Positions 9,225-18,296 of a DNA stretch of 64,000 nucleotides are shown here, piece by piece (position 1 is the first letter of the stretch; each line of letters opens with the position of its first letter). A program made the position numbers and the translations under genes. The notes beneath the pieces are model-generated. The model did not search any database, was not told where the DNA came from, and saw only the letters and a list, made by a program, of their open reading frames with translations. Source of the DNA: Natrinema salifodinae (lineage in GTDB: Archaea > Halobacteriota > Halobacteria > Halobacteriales > Natrialbaceae); the NCBI RefSeq assembly GCF_900110455.1, contig NZ_FOIS01000003.1, positions 1 through 64,000 of the forward strand, in the 5' to 3' direction.

Positions 9225-9617
9225 ATGACCGGGAACGATCCACTCAGCAACGCGCTCTCGGGTCTCGACAACGCCGAGAGTGTCGGACACCTGAGCCACG
9301 AGGTAACGCCCGCCTCGAACGAGATCGGCAGCGTGCTCGAGGTCTTCTACGACCGCGGGTACATCGACGGCTTCGAGTACGTCGATGACGGCAAAGCCGG
9401 TCGGTTCGAGATCGAACTGAAAGGAGCGATCAACGAGTGCGGCCCCATCAAGCCCCGCTACGCCGCCGGTGCCGACGACTTCGAGAAGTGGGAGAAGCGC
9501 TATCTCCCCGCTCGAGACTTCGGCGCTCTCGTCGTTACGACGAGCAGTGGCATCATGAGCCACTACGAGGCGCGCGAACAGGGTATTGGGGGCCAGGTGA
9601 TCGCATACGTCTACTAA
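9225..9617 (+). CDS. rps8: 30S ribosomal protein S8 (uS8)
   Basis: The ATG at 9225, one base after the rps14 stop, gives a 130-residue uS8 ([19 protein letters not shown]) with the C-terminal signature [15 protein letters not shown]. It binds the central domain of 16S rRNA. The longer open frame upstream is only an extension through rps14. Confidence 0.97.
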   Translation: MTGNDPLSNALSGLDNAESVGHLSHEVTPASNEIGSVLEVFYDRGYIDGFEYVDDGKAGRFEIELKGAINECGPIKPRYAAGADDFEKWEKRYLPARDFGALVVTTSSGIMSHYEAREQGIGGQVIAYVY

Positions 9618-9619
9618 CC

Positions 9620-10153
9620 ATGCGAGTTGAACTGGAAATCCCCGAAAACGTATCCGTCGAGGTCGATCGATTCGACGTGACCGTCGAGGGTCCGGAAGGC
9701 AGCGTCACGCGCCGCCTCTGGTACCCCGACGTGACCGTCGAGGCCGACGACGACCAGGTGGTCATCGAGAGCGGTACCGAGGACGCGAAGACGAACGCGA
9801 CCGTCGGCACCTTCGAGAGCCACATCGAGAACGCGTTCCACGGCGTGACCGAGGGCTGGGAGTACGAGATGGAAGTCTTCTACTCTCACTTCCCGATGCA
9901 GGTCCGCGCGGAAGGCGACGAGGTCGTCATCGAGAACTTCCTCGGCGAGAAGGCAGCGCGACGAACGACTATCCACGGTGAGACGGAGGTCTCCGTCGAC
10001 GACGAGCAGCTCGTCCTGTCCGGCCCCGACAAGGAGGACGTCGGACAGACGGCGGCCGACATCGAGCAGCTGACCCGTGTCAGCGGCAAGGACACCCGTA
10101 TCTTCCAGGACGGGGTCTACATCACCAACAAACCCGCCAAGGGAGGTGTCTGA
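9620..10153 (+). CDS. rpl6: 50S ribosomal protein L6 (uL6)
   Basis: The ATG at 9620 gives a 177-residue uL6 (MRVELEIPENVSVEVDRFDV). The C-terminal half carries the archaeal signature around GPDKEDVGQTAADIEQLTRV. It lies near the sarcin-ricin loop. Two bases separate it from rps8 and three from rpl32e. Confidence 0.97.
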   Translation: MRVELEIPENVSVEVDRFDVTVEGPEGSVTRRLWYPDVTVEADDDQVVIESGTEDAKTNATVGTFESHIENAFHGVTEGWEYEMEVFYSHFPMQVRAEGDEVVIENFLGEKAARRTTIHGETEVSVDDEQLVLSGPDKEDVGQTAADIEQLTRVSGKDTRIFQDGVYITNKPAKGGV

Positions 10154-10156
10154 TAG

Positions 10157-10876
10157 ATGGCAGACGAGCAAGACGAACCCCAGGAACTCGAGGATATCAG
10201 CGGTGTCGGCGAAAGCAAGGCCGAAGCGCTGCGCGAGGCCGGCTTCGAGTCCATTCAGGACGTCAAGGAAGCCGACCAGGACGACCTGGCCAATGCTGAC
10301 GGTATCGGGAACGCACTCGCGGCCCGTATCAAGGCCGACGTCGGTGACCTCGAGGTCTCCGAGGAGACCGAGGCCGAGATCGAAGACGAAGGCGTCGAGG
10401 AAGAAGCCGAAGCCGACGAAGACGTCGAGACGGAGCTTCGACCGCGCGGGCTGACCGAGAAGACGCCCGAGCTGACCGACGAGGAACAGCGGCTGCTCAC
10501 CCGACGCAAGAGCGAGGGCAAGCCGCAGTTCAACCGGCAGGATTACCACAAGAAGAAGCGGACGCCGGAATCGTGGCGTCGTCCCCGCGGCACGCTGTCC
10601 AAACAGCGCCGCAGCGTCAAGGGCAAGGGCCCGAAAGTGGGAGCCGGCTACCGAACGCCCACCGAAGTCCGGGGGAAACACCCCAGCGGCTTCGAGGAGG
10701 TCTACGTCGAGAACACGGACGACCTCGAGGGCGTCGACGGCGACCGCGAAGCGGTCCGGATCGCCTCCTCAGTCGGCGCGCGCAAGCGCGAACGGATCGA
10801 GGAGCAGGCAGAGGAGCAGGACATTCGCGTCCTGAACCCGACCTACGAAGAAGTCGAGGTGGAAGCCAATGACTGA
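10157..10876 (+). CDS. rpl32e: 50S ribosomal protein L32e (eL32) with N-terminal helix-hairpin-helix domain
   Basis: The 239-residue protein has an N-terminal helix-hairpin-helix region ([19 protein letters not shown], residues about 10-30), an acidic linker, then the eL32 core from about residue 115 ([37 protein letters not shown]). The helix-hairpin-helix extension is known in haloarchaeal eL32. The gene overlaps rpl19e by 8 bases. Confidence 0.97.
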   Translation: MADEQDEPQELEDISGVGESKAEALREAGFESIQDVKEADQDDLANADGIGNALAARIKADVGDLEVSEETEAEIEDEGVEEEAEADEDVETELRPRGLTEKTPELTDEEQRLLTRRKSEGKPQFNRQDYHKKKRTPESWRRPRGTLSKQRRSVKGKGPKVGAGYRTPTEVRGKHPSGFEEVYVENTDDLEGVDGDREAVRIASSVGARKRERIEEQAEEQDIRVLNPTYEEVEVEAND

Positions 10877-11318
10877 TCTCTCCGCACAGAAGCGACTGGC
10901 GGCCGACGTCTTAGACGTCGGCAAGAATCGCGTCTGGCTCGACCCCGACGCCCAGGGTGAGATCGCCGAAGCGATCACGCGCGACGAGATCCGCGAACTC
11001 GTCGACGACGGCCGTATCCAGGCCGCCGACCCGAAGGGCAACTCCCGCGGCCGCGCCCGAGAGCGCAACGAAAAGCGTGCCTACGGCCACCAGAACGGTC
11101 AGGGTAAGCGCCGCGGCAAGAAGGGCGCCCGCCAGAACGAGAAAGACGAATGGCAGAACAAGATTCGCGCACAGCGCCGGAAGCTGCGCGAACTCCGCGA
11201 CAAGGGCGAAATCACGCCCACGCAGTACCGCGAGCTCTACAAGAAGGCTGGCGGCGGGGAGTTCCGTAGCGTCCGGTACCTGTTGAACTACATCGACGAC
11301 AACTACGGTGACCAATAA
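10869..11318 (+). CDS. rpl19e: 50S ribosomal protein L19e (eL19)
   Basis: The 149-residue eL19 begins [20 protein letters not shown] and contains the basic archaeal core [20 protein letters not shown]. It spans the large subunit surface. The TAA stop shares its last base with the rpl18 start. Confidence 0.97.
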   Translation: MTDLSAQKRLAADVLDVGKNRVWLDPDAQGEIAEAITRDEIRELVDDGRIQAADPKGNSRGRARERNEKRAYGHQNGQGKRRGKKGARQNEKDEWQNKIRAQRRKLRELRDKGEITPTQYRELYKKAGGGEFRSVRYLLNYIDDNYGDQ

Positions 11319-11866
11319 TGGCGACAGGACCACGATACAAAGTGCCGATGCGGCGTCGCCGTGAGGTCCGGACGGACTACCACCAGAGGTTGCGCCTGCT
11401 GAAATCGGGCAAGCCCCGCCTCGTCGCTCGCAAGAGCAACAAGCACACTACGGCGCAGCTGGTCACTCCCGGACCTCAGGGAGACGAGACGCTCGCAAGC
11501 GCACACTCGAGCGACCTCGAGGAGTACGGCTGGGAAGCCCCCACGAGTAACATTTCCGCGGCTTACCTGACCGGCCTGCTGGCCGGCAAACGGGCGGTCG
11601 ACGCCGGCCTCGAAGAGGCCGTCCTCGACATCGGCCTCAACACGGCCACGCCTGGCAACAAGGTGTTCGCGGTGCAGGAGGGCGCGATTGACGCCGGCCT
11701 CGAGATCCCGCATAACGACAGCGTGCTCGCGGACTGGTCGCGTACGCGCGGCGAGCACATCGCCGAGTACGCCGAACAGCTCGACGAGCCGTTGTACAGC
11801 GGCGACTTCGACGCAACTGACCTCCCCGAACACTTCGATGAGGTACGAGAGGCGATTCTAGAATGA
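11318..11866 (+). CDS. rpl18: 50S ribosomal protein L18 (uL18)
   Basis: The 182-residue uL18 begins [20 protein letters not shown] and has the 5S rRNA-binding core ([33 protein letters not shown]). It forms the 5S particle with L5. It overlaps rps5 by 4 bases. Confidence 0.97.
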   Translation: MATGPRYKVPMRRRREVRTDYHQRLRLLKSGKPRLVARKSNKHTTAQLVTPGPQGDETLASAHSSDLEEYGWEAPTSNISAAYLTGLLAGKRAVDAGLEEAVLDIGLNTATPGNKVFAVQEGAIDAGLEIPHNDSVLADWSRTRGEHIAEYAEQLDEPLYSGDFDATDLPEHFDEVREAILE

Positions 11867-12519
11867 GCGCAAACGACTACAACGACGACGGTTGGCAGCC
11901 CGTCACCCGTCTCGGCCGCATGGTTCAGGAGGGCGAAATCGACACCATGGACGCTGCCCTCAACTCGGGTCTCCCGCTGAAGGAGCCCGAACTCGTCGAT
12001 CAGCTCCTGCCGGGGCTGGAAGACGAGGTTCTGGACATCAACATGGTCCAGCGGATGACCGACTCCGGACGACGCGTGAAGTTCCGGTGCGTCGTCGCCG
12101 TCGGCGACCGTGACGGCTTCATCGGCTACGCCGAGGGCCGGGACGACCAGGTCGGGTCTGCCATCCAGAAGGCGATCGGTATCGCGAAGCTGAACATGAT
12201 CAAGGTGCCCCGCGGCTCCGGGTCGTGGGAGGACCGCTCGGACCGACCCCACTCGCTGACCCGACGGACGACCGGCAAAGCCGGCTCCGTCGAGGTCGAG
12301 GTCATCCCCGCCCCCGAAGGGCTGGGCCTGGCCGCCAGCGACACGGTCCGCGCCGTCCTCGAACTGGCCGGGATCGAAAACGCCTGGACCAAGAGCCACG
12401 GCAACACCCGGACCACGGTGAACCTCGCAAAGGCGACGTTCAACGCGCTCGAGAACGCCTCGCAGTCGCGCCAGCCGCGACGGAACCGAGAGAGCGAACG
12501 CGAGGTGGCTGACCAATGA
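11863..12519 (+). CDS. rps5: 30S ribosomal protein S5 (uS5)
   Basis: The 218-residue uS5 has the double-stranded-RNA-binding-like N domain ([20 protein letters not shown], residues about 70-88) and the conserved C domain ending in a basic tail. It acts in decoding accuracy. It overlaps rpl18 and rpl30 by 4 bases each. Confidence 0.97.
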   Translation: MSANDYNDDGWQPVTRLGRMVQEGEIDTMDAALNSGLPLKEPELVDQLLPGLEDEVLDINMVQRMTDSGRRVKFRCVVAVGDRDGFIGYAEGRDDQVGSAIQKAIGIAKLNMIKVPRGSGSWEDRSDRPHSLTRRTTGKAGSVEVEVIPAPEGLGLAASDTVRAVLELAGIENAWTKSHGNTRTTVNLAKATFNALENASQSRQPRRNRESEREVADQ

Positions 12520-12983
12520 AGGCAGTCGTCCAGGTCCGCGGTGAGGTAAACCGCCAGGAGGACGTCCAGGATACCCTGGAGATGCTGAACATCCACAACG
12601 TCAACCACTGCGCACTCGTCCCCGAGACCGACACCTACACGGGGATGGTCAACAAGGTCAACGATTACGTCGCTCACGGCGAACCCAGTGCCGAGGTGCT
12701 CGCGACGCTGCTCGAGCGCCGTGCGGAGCCGCTTGAGGGCAAGCAGTCCGACGTCGACGAAGCGTGGCTCGCCGACAACAGCGAGTACGGCGGCTTCGAC
12801 GAGCTCGCCGAGGCGCTGCTCGACGAGGAGACGACGCTCCGCGACGAGGGGCTGTCGCCGACGCTCCGGCTTCACCCGCCACGCGGTGGCCACGAGGGCA
12901 TCAAGAAGCCGACCGCCGAGGGCGGTCAACTCGGAAAGCATACAACAGGGGAAATCAACGACCTCTTAGAATCGATGCGATAA
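12516..12983 (+). CDS. rpl30: 50S ribosomal protein L30 (uL30)
   Basis: The 155-residue archaeal-length uL30 opens [20 protein letters not shown] and ends with the archaeal C-terminal part [19 protein letters not shown]. It binds 23S rRNA domain II. It starts within the end of rps5. Confidence 0.97.
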   Translation: MKAVVQVRGEVNRQEDVQDTLEMLNIHNVNHCALVPETDTYTGMVNKVNDYVAHGEPSAEVLATLLERRAEPLEGKQSDVDEAWLADNSEYGGFDELAEALLDEETTLRDEGLSPTLRLHPPRGGHEGIKKPTAEGGQLGKHTTGEINDLLESMR

Positions 12984-12985
12984 CC

Positions 12986-13480
12986 ATGACGAGCAAAAAA
13001 CGACGCCAGCGCGGATCGCGGACCCACAGCGGCGGCTCCCACAAGAATCGACGCGGGGCCGGTCACCGCGGTGGTCGCGGCCGCGCCGGGCGAAGCAAAC
13101 ACGAGTTCCACAACTACGAACCGAAGGGCAAACACGGCTTCAAGCGACCGCAGGACATCCGCGAGGAGGTCGCCGAGATCGACGTCCAGAAGCTCGACGA
13201 GGACGCGATCCTCTACGCCGCCGAAGGACTGGCCGAGGAGACCGACGACGGCTACCGCCTCGACGCACGCGACATCGTCGAGGACGGCCACGAGGTCGAC
13301 GTCGTCAAGGTCCTCGGCTCGGGGCAGGTTCGCAACGCCCTTGAGGTAACGGCGGACGCCTTCTCCGACGCGGCCGAGGAGAAACTCGAGACCGCCGACG
13401 GCGAGGCGATCCTCTCCGAGCGCGGTCAGGAGCGAGCGGCCGACGCTGAATCCGACGCCGAAGAACAGGACGAGGAGTAA
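12986..13480 (+). CDS. rpl15: 50S ribosomal protein L15 (uL15)
   Basis: The ATG at 12986, 2 bases after rpl30, gives a 164-residue uL15 with the Gly/Arg/His-rich N terminus (GSRTHSGGSHKNRRGAGHRG) followed by KHEFHNYEPKGKHGF. The C-terminal end is acidic. It immediately precedes secY, the classic arrangement. Confidence 0.97.
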   Translation: MTSKKRRQRGSRTHSGGSHKNRRGAGHRGGRGRAGRSKHEFHNYEPKGKHGFKRPQDIREEVAEIDVQKLDEDAILYAAEGLAEETDDGYRLDARDIVEDGHEVDVVKVLGSGQVRNALEVTADAFSDAAEEKLETADGEAILSERGQERAADAESDAEEQDEE

Positions 13481-13483
13481 TAT

Positions 13484-14947
13484 ATGGGATGGAAGGAAGC
13501 CGCTGAACCGGTCCTGACGCGGATGCCAGCAGTGCGCCGTCCGGAGGGGCACGTCCCCTTCAAGCGCAAGCTGATGTGGACGGCCGGCATCCTCATGTTG
13601 TACTTCTTCCTGACGAACATCACGCTGCTCGGGATGCAGTCCGGCGGCGCGAACGACCTCTTCGGGGAGTTCCGTGCGATCCTCGCTGGGTCGCACGGCT
13701 CGGTGCTGCAGGTCGGTATCGGACCGATCGTCACCGCGAGCATCGTCTTACAGTTGCTCGGCGGTGCGAACCTGCTCGGACTCGACACGGACGATCCGCG
13801 CGATCAGGTCCTCTACCAGGGCCTCCAGAAGCTGCTGGTCGTCATCATGGTGACGCTGACCGGACTCCCGATGGTGTTCGCCGGCGGCTTCCTCCCAGCC
13901 CAGCCATCGCTGCAACTCGGGGGACTGACCCTCGATCAGTCGCAGGTCCAACTCCTGATGTTCGCCCAGATCTTCGTTGGCGGGATCCTCATCCTCTATA
14001 TGGACGAGGTCGTCAGCAAGTGGGGCGTCGGCAGCGGGATCGGCCTGTTCATCATCGCCGGCGTGAGCCAGCGCCTGGTCACCGGGCTCGTCCAGCCCGC
14101 GACCGGCGGGTTCTTCTACGACTGGTACCGGATCCTGACCGGTCAGGTCGAGATGGGCTCGCTCGCGTCCGCCGACGGCCTGCAGACGCTGCTGATCAAC
14201 GAGGGGCACATCATCGCCCTGCTGACGACGGTCCTGATCTTCGGGATCGTCGTCTACGCCGAGTCGGTGCGTGTCGAGATCCCGCTGAGCCACGCTCGGG
14301 TCAAGGGCGCACGCGGTCGCTTCCCCGTGAAGCTCATCTACGCGAGCGTCCTGCCGATGATCCTCGTCCGCGCGGTCCAGGCGAACGTCCAGTTCATGGG
14401 CCAGATCCTGCAGGGCCAGTGGGCCGGGATGCCCGCCTGGCTCGGCACCTACTCGTCGCAGGGCCAGCCCACCGGTGGGTTCTTCTACTACGTGGCCCCG
14501 ATCTATTCGCCGGAGGATTGGATGTGGTGGACTGCGAACGTCGCCCAGGAGTGGTGGCAGGTGATGATCCGGATCGGCATCGACGTCACGTTCATGGTCG
14601 TCGGTGGTGCGATCTTCGCCATCTTCTGGGTCGAGACCACGGACATGGGGCCCGAAGCGACGGCCCAGCAGATCCAAAATTCGGGGATGCAGATCCCCGG
14701 GTTCCGACAGAACGTCGGCGTCATCGAGAAGGTCATGGAGCGGTACATCCCGCAGGTGACCGTCATCGGCGGCGCCTTAGTCGGACTGCTGGCCGTCTGG
14801 GCGAACATGCTCGGCACCATCGGGTCCGTCACCGGAACCGGGCTGCTGCTGGCCGTCTCCATCACGTACAAGCTGTACGAGGAGATCGCCGAGGAGCAGC
14901 TCATGGAGATGCACCCGATGATGCGCCAGATGTTCGGCAATGAGTGA
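13484..14947 (+). CDS. secY: Preprotein translocase subunit SecY
   Basis: The 487-residue protein is the channel subunit of the Sec61/SecYEG translocon. Ten hydrophobic segments are visible; the plug region follows the first segment, and the cytoplasmic loop SVRVEIPLSHARVKGARGRF marks the ribosome-binding loop between segments 6 and 7. It is the last gene of the ribosomal operon, 3 bases after rpl15. A perfect palindrome overlaps its stop codon. Confidence 0.97.
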   Translation: MGWKEAAEPVLTRMPAVRRPEGHVPFKRKLMWTAGILMLYFFLTNITLLGMQSGGANDLFGEFRAILAGSHGSVLQVGIGPIVTASIVLQLLGGANLLGLDTDDPRDQVLYQGLQKLLVVIMVTLTGLPMVFAGGFLPAQPSLQLGGLTLDQSQVQLLMFAQIFVGGILILYMDEVVSKWGVGSGIGLFIIAGVSQRLVTGLVQPATGGFFYDWYRILTGQVEMGSLASADGLQTLLINEGHIIALLTTVLIFGIVVYAESVRVEIPLSHARVKGARGRFPVKLIYASVLPMILVRAVQANVQFMGQILQGQWAGMPAWLGTYSSQGQPTGGFFYYVAPIYSPEDWMWWTANVAQEWWQVMIRIGIDVTFMVVGGAIFAIFWVETTDMGPEATAQQIQNSGMQIPGFRQNVGVIEKVMERYIPQVTVIGGALVGLLAVWANMLGTIGSVTGTGLLLAVSITYKLYEEIAEEQLMEMHPMMRQMFGNE

Positions 14948-15001
14948 CCACATTGTGGTCACAAGTTAGCAGACCCGCATCTCACGGTTCTCTTATTTTA
15001 T
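14944..15001 (+). terminator. Palindrome plus T-rich tract ending the ribosomal operon
   Basis: Bases 14944-14962 are a perfect inverted repeat (GTGACCACA, T, TGTGGTCAC) that overlaps the secY stop codon at 14945-14947. A T-rich tract (TTCTCTTATTTTATC) follows near 14988-15002. Archaeal terminators mainly need the T tract; the hairpin may stabilise the 3' end or be a protein-binding site. Confidence 0.55.
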
Positions 15002-15069
15002 CGGACAAAGAGTGACGACTCCGGATTACTGATAACGAATCTCGTACACCGTGTCCGCAGTCGCCGTAT

Positions 15070-15426
15070 CTACTCCGGCGGATGGGTGGTCACGGTGGAG
15101 TCGACGGAGGCAGGGAGAGGAGTTGCCACAACCGATGCGGTCGGAGCGTTGACGGTCATCTTCCTACCCACGGAGACCAGTCTGTGCGCGATGAGGATAG
15201 CGAGCGAGACTAAGCAGAACGTGAACGTAAGTCCCAGTTCTTGAATCGTGAGGGCGATCTCCTTGACCTCGTTCCACACTGCGGGGGTAGATCCGCCGAA
15301 GACCCTGACGATGTCGCGAACATTGCCAATGACACTAGCGAAACTCATGACAGTGTCATAAAGCCAACTTTCTAACTGAATGTGGAGGCGACCGTTTTTC
15401 GTGCCGGCCTTGATCAAATCGGCCAT
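15070..15426 (-). CDS. Hypothetical membrane protein
   Basis: The 118-residue product has one hydrophobic segment (LGLTFTFCLVSLAILIAHRL) in its C-terminal half and an amphipathic N-terminal half. I recognise no family. The ATG at 15426 is preferred over one five codons upstream because AAGAGG lies five bases before it. The gene sits in the lower-GC stretch after the ribosomal operon and points back toward it. A real but orphan gene is likely; function unknown. Confidence 0.5.
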   Translation of the reverse strand: MADLIKAGTKNGRLHIQLESWLYDTVMSFASVIGNVRDIVRVFGGSTPAVWNEVKEIALTIQELGLTFTFCLVSLAILIAHRLVSVGRKMTVNAPTASVVATPLPASVDSTVTTHPPE

Positions 15427-15638
15427 GAGAACCTCTTTCATGGGCGTTCACTGTCGATTAGTGGTCGTAGGATTGATAAATCCTTCGGCAGTATTTGCTG
15501 GGAAGCATTTTCGATTCAGACGAAGACGAGGATGCGGATGAAGATGAGGTCGAGGTTGAGCTATATGAGGACCGATCCTGATCCAGCGGACGAAGACGTG
15601 AATTCTGTCACTCTTGACCACAATTCAGGCCCCCATTC

Positions 15639-15830
15639 CTATCCTCCTTCTTGTACTTCCTCAAGTTTCGCGGCTAGCAGGGTGGGGTTGTCGTATGCAA
15701 GTTGGAAGATTGCTGTGTATATTTTGTTTGGGCGGGCGGTGAGGAAGAGGTCGTATTTGACCTCGAGACGCCGCCGTTCGCGTTCGATTTCTTGTTTATC
15801 TTTGACACGGATCGTCATTTGGTCGCTCAT
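15639..15830 (-). CDS. Small hypothetical protein
   Basis: The 63-residue product (MSDQMTIRVKDKQEIERERR at its N terminus) has a charged helical first half and a second half with a plausible hydrophobic core (IYTAIFQLAYDNPTLLAAKL). Composition is protein-like and differs from the Arg/Ser-rich shadow frames on the other strand. No family recognised. It lies in the lower-GC island. Confidence 0.45.
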   Translation of the reverse strand: MSDQMTIRVKDKQEIERERRRLEVKYDLFLTARPNKIYTAIFQLAYDNPTLLAAKLEEVQEGG

Positions 15831-16375
15831 AGTCGTTCATGTGAAGGACTACAACTTCTTTATTCAGAGCGGGCTACGAAACTCGCGTTTAGTATATGCC
15901 GCGTAGTGAACAGTGCCGAAGCAGTCTGCGTGCAAAAGTGAGTGAAGACGAGCCGTACGACGGTGAATGCGCCGATCAGAGTCAGCGAGTAAAGGGTGAG
16001 ACGATCACGTTCCGGTCTCGCTGGCCGGACGTGAAGCGCCGAGAGAAAATCGACGTTGACGGCGATGGCAAATGGATGGGCCCGTCAAAGATGTAAACGG
16101 CTACACGGACCTCGGCGTTCCGTACGTTGATGCACAAGTACAGTGATCGAATTCCGGTAGCACGGTTCTGCCTAGTGGCAACGCTATCGAATTATTTCAT
16201 TCCGATCTTCCATTCGGGATAACTCCTGTTTAGAGCCCTAGAATAGGTTCTACAAGGGTAATAACTAGTAGCATCGCGAAGAGAAAAAGACGGAAGCAGT
16301 AAATGTGATTTTATCGCCGTGTACAACGGGAACATTAATAGGATCGTTCGGACTGGTCTTAGGGGGAGGGTGGTA
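15831..16375. other. AT-richer gap upstream of the DUF302 gene
   Basis: This stretch of about 545 bases has visibly lower GC than the flanks. One plus-strand frame of 66 codons at 15896-16096 has a mixed charged composition and might be a small gene, but I see no promoter, ribosome-binding site or family match. The rest shows no tRNA, repeat or insertion-sequence ends that I can identify. The promoter of the DUF302 gene should lie near its 3' end. Confidence 0.5.
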
Positions 16376-17386
16376 ATGACTAACAAGACTATCTATCAAC
16401 TCACCCGTGAGACGATCAAGAAGGGGCTCTATCCGGTGATCGAGCGTCTCGGGATCGAAACGGCGATTCGCGTTGCGACGCCAGTCTCGGTTGCGGACGC
16501 CGAAGCGGCCCTCCGCGAGGCACTCGCCGAGGAGGAACTCGAGGTAGTGGCGGTCGTAGACGTCCAGGCCATCCACCACCACTACAACCTCGAATATCCC
16601 GAGTTCAAGATCCTCTGTGTGGGCGACCGAGCGGAGACAGAGGCGGGAATGAAGATCGATCCCGGCCTAGGTGCGTTCGTCCCCCTATCGGTGATCTGCT
16701 ATGATCTCGACGGGGAGACCCGGGTGAGCGCAATTCGTCCGACCACGCTGCTGGCGCTGTTCACCGACGACGAACTCCAGCAAGTCATTCAGGAGACCGA
16801 GGTAGCGCTCTGGCGGGCTCTCACGGAGGGCGTCCCGCAGGCCGAACTCCTCAGCGAGGAGCCGGCGCTAGCGCCCGGCGAGGAACGTACCCGGACGCGG
16901 ATCAAGATGGCACTCAACCTCGTACTCGCGCTGGTTGACGCCGAGTACAGTATCCACGTCTCGAGTCCACTGCCGCGAGCGCAGATCGAGACCGACGTAC
17001 GAAACGCGCTCGATCGCCGCGGCCAGAAGGTCCTCGGCGAGGTCGGTGACACGCTGCTGGTCGGCAACCCCGGCCAGGCGCACAAGGCGCTTGCGATCGA
17101 ACCAGATATCGGCGTCTTCATCCCTCTCTCAGTGACGATCACCGAGGAGGATGGCGAGACGCACGTCCGAACCGTGCGACCCTCTACGCTGCTGGCGTTC
17201 TACGATGATCCCAACCTTCGTGACGTCCTTCAGGAGATGGAGCTGCTGCTCTGGAACGCACTCGTCGACGGCGTACCGGAGGCAACGGTCCACAGCAGAC
17301 AACCCCCGCTCCCGCCGAGTGGTGGCCAGCGGACTACTGCGGCCAATCTTCCGGGAAAATTAGGGTCGGTCCGCCCATCCAAGTGA
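16376..17386 (+). CDS. Tandem DUF302 protein
   Basis: The ATG at 16376 gives 336 residues with two copies of a DUF302-type domain (about residues 10-150 and 180-310). Each copy has the same pattern: a helix with RRxALDR/AEAALREAL spacing, a strand pair, a CVGDRAE or LVGNPGQ turn, then a P-L-S-V strand and a V-R-x-T-T/S-L-L-A segment. DUF302 proteins are small alpha/beta proteins of unknown biochemical role. Single-domain forms are the norm, so the internal duplication is the point of interest. The gene follows an AT-rich gap and is transcribed alone toward a convergent gene. Confidence 0.75.
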   Translation: MTNKTIYQLTRETIKKGLYPVIERLGIETAIRVATPVSVADAEAALREALAEEELEVVAVVDVQAIHHHYNLEYPEFKILCVGDRAETEAGMKIDPGLGAFVPLSVICYDLDGETRVSAIRPTTLLALFTDDELQQVIQETEVALWRALTEGVPQAELLSEEPALAPGEERTRTRIKMALNLVLALVDAEYSIHVSSPLPRAQIETDVRNALDRRGQKVLGEVGDTLLVGNPGQAHKALAIEPDIGVFIPLSVTITEEDGETHVRTVRPSTLLAFYDDPNLRDVLQEMELLLWNALVDGVPEATVHSRQPPLPPSGGQRTTAANLPGKLGSVRPSK

Positions 17387-17392
17387 CATGGG

Positions 17393-17809
17393 TCACGTCG
17401 GCCGTCGCTTCCCGCCTTCGAAGCCGACCCATCCGACGACGGCGGCGAGCAGGAGGTGAAACGCGTTAGTTTCCCAGTTAATGCTATCGCGTCCGATCAG
17501 AACGCCGATCGTGCCGCCGAGGGATACCACTAGGTAGAGGACACCCCCCACCTTGTTGAACAGCGTTGCGCCACCCGCGTAGCGGGTCAGAAACAGGCCG
17601 AGGAGCCCGGTCAGGACGTGGACGACGTTGACGGACGGCGGAATCCGGAAGACGCCGAGGAGGCGATCTTCGTTCGACAGAACGCCGCTGGCGTCAACGA
17701 CGCCCAACGCCACCAGTATCGTACCGAACAGGGTCGCCAGTTTCTTCTGGGGATCCCGTGGCTCGCCCGCGTTCGCCATCCCCGTTCCCGTCGTCGTCGC
17801 GGTCGACAT
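17393..17809 (-). CDS. DUF4383-like integral membrane protein
   Basis: The ATG at 17809 gives 138 residues with four hydrophobic segments: LATLFGTILVALGVVDA, a second near VVHVLTGLLGLFLTRYAGG, a third around GGVLYLVVSLGGTIGVLIG and a fourth HLLLAAVVGWVGFEGG. The pattern, including the HVLTGLLGL motif, matches DUF4383 membrane proteins as I remember them. Function unknown. It is convergent with the tandem DUF302 gene, 6 bases apart. The long frame upstream of this ATG is antisense to the next gene. Confidence 0.7.
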   Translation of the reverse strand: MSTATTTGTGMANAGEPRDPQKKLATLFGTILVALGVVDASGVLSNEDRLLGVFRIPPSVNVVHVLTGLLGLFLTRYAGGATLFNKVGGVLYLVVSLGGTIGVLIGRDSINWETNAFHLLLAAVVGWVGFEGGKRRPT

Positions 17810-17912
17810 GACATGTGATGGGCCAACGTACATCTCGAAAAGGATTGTGCCGGCCGGAGTGTCGAGGCGAACCCACCCGTGACGTTTTGCGTGCGTCGAA
17901 CCGAATACCGGT

Positions 17913-18290
17913 ATGGACGGCGAGGGCGGGCGCGGCGAGATGACGCTCGTAATCACGGTTGCCGCGCTCGAGCGAGTCTCGGATCCGGAGACAGTCGTCG
18001 ACGACGCTCGCCAGTGGAGTACGCGGGTCGGCGTCGTCGGCGACGCCGCTCCCGACGAGATAACGACCGCGCTCGAGCGGGCGGGCATCGACCCCGACTT
18101 CGTTTCCGGGAAGAAAGGGGTGACGGGTAGCCTCGCGGCCGTCCGACAACGGTTCCCGACGGATCGGTACGTCGTCGTCGGAACGGACGACGCGGTTCGA
18201 ACGACCGCCCAGGCCCTCGGCTGGGAGTACCTCTCGCTCGAGGAGGCGGCTGCAAAGGCCGAGTGGGAACTCGAGACGTCGAGTGAATAG
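17913..18290 (+). CDS. Small conserved haloarchaeal protein (DUF7124-like)
   Basis: The 125-residue product has an alpha/beta pattern (LVITVAALERVSDPETVVDD, RVGVVGDAA, RYVVVGTDDAVRTTAQALGW) that resembles the haloarchaeal DUF7124 family from memory. The last third (GWEYLSLEEAAAKAEWEL) is the best match. An internal ATG at 17940 is an alternative start. No catalytic motif is evident. It is convergent with the hydrogenase operon, 6 bases from its last gene. Confidence 0.65.
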   Translation: MDGEGGRGEMTLVITVAALERVSDPETVVDDARQWSTRVGVVGDAAPDEITTALERAGIDPDFVSGKKGVTGSLAAVRQRFPTDRYVVVGTDDAVRTTAQALGWEYLSLEEAAAKAEWELETSSE

Positions 18291-18296
18291 TCTATC

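Noticed and set aside
15896-16096. A 66-codon frame in the lower-GC gap
   Set aside because: Composition is not clearly shadow-like, but there is no ribosome-binding site, TATA element or family; left as a possibility inside the gap entry rather than called as a gene.
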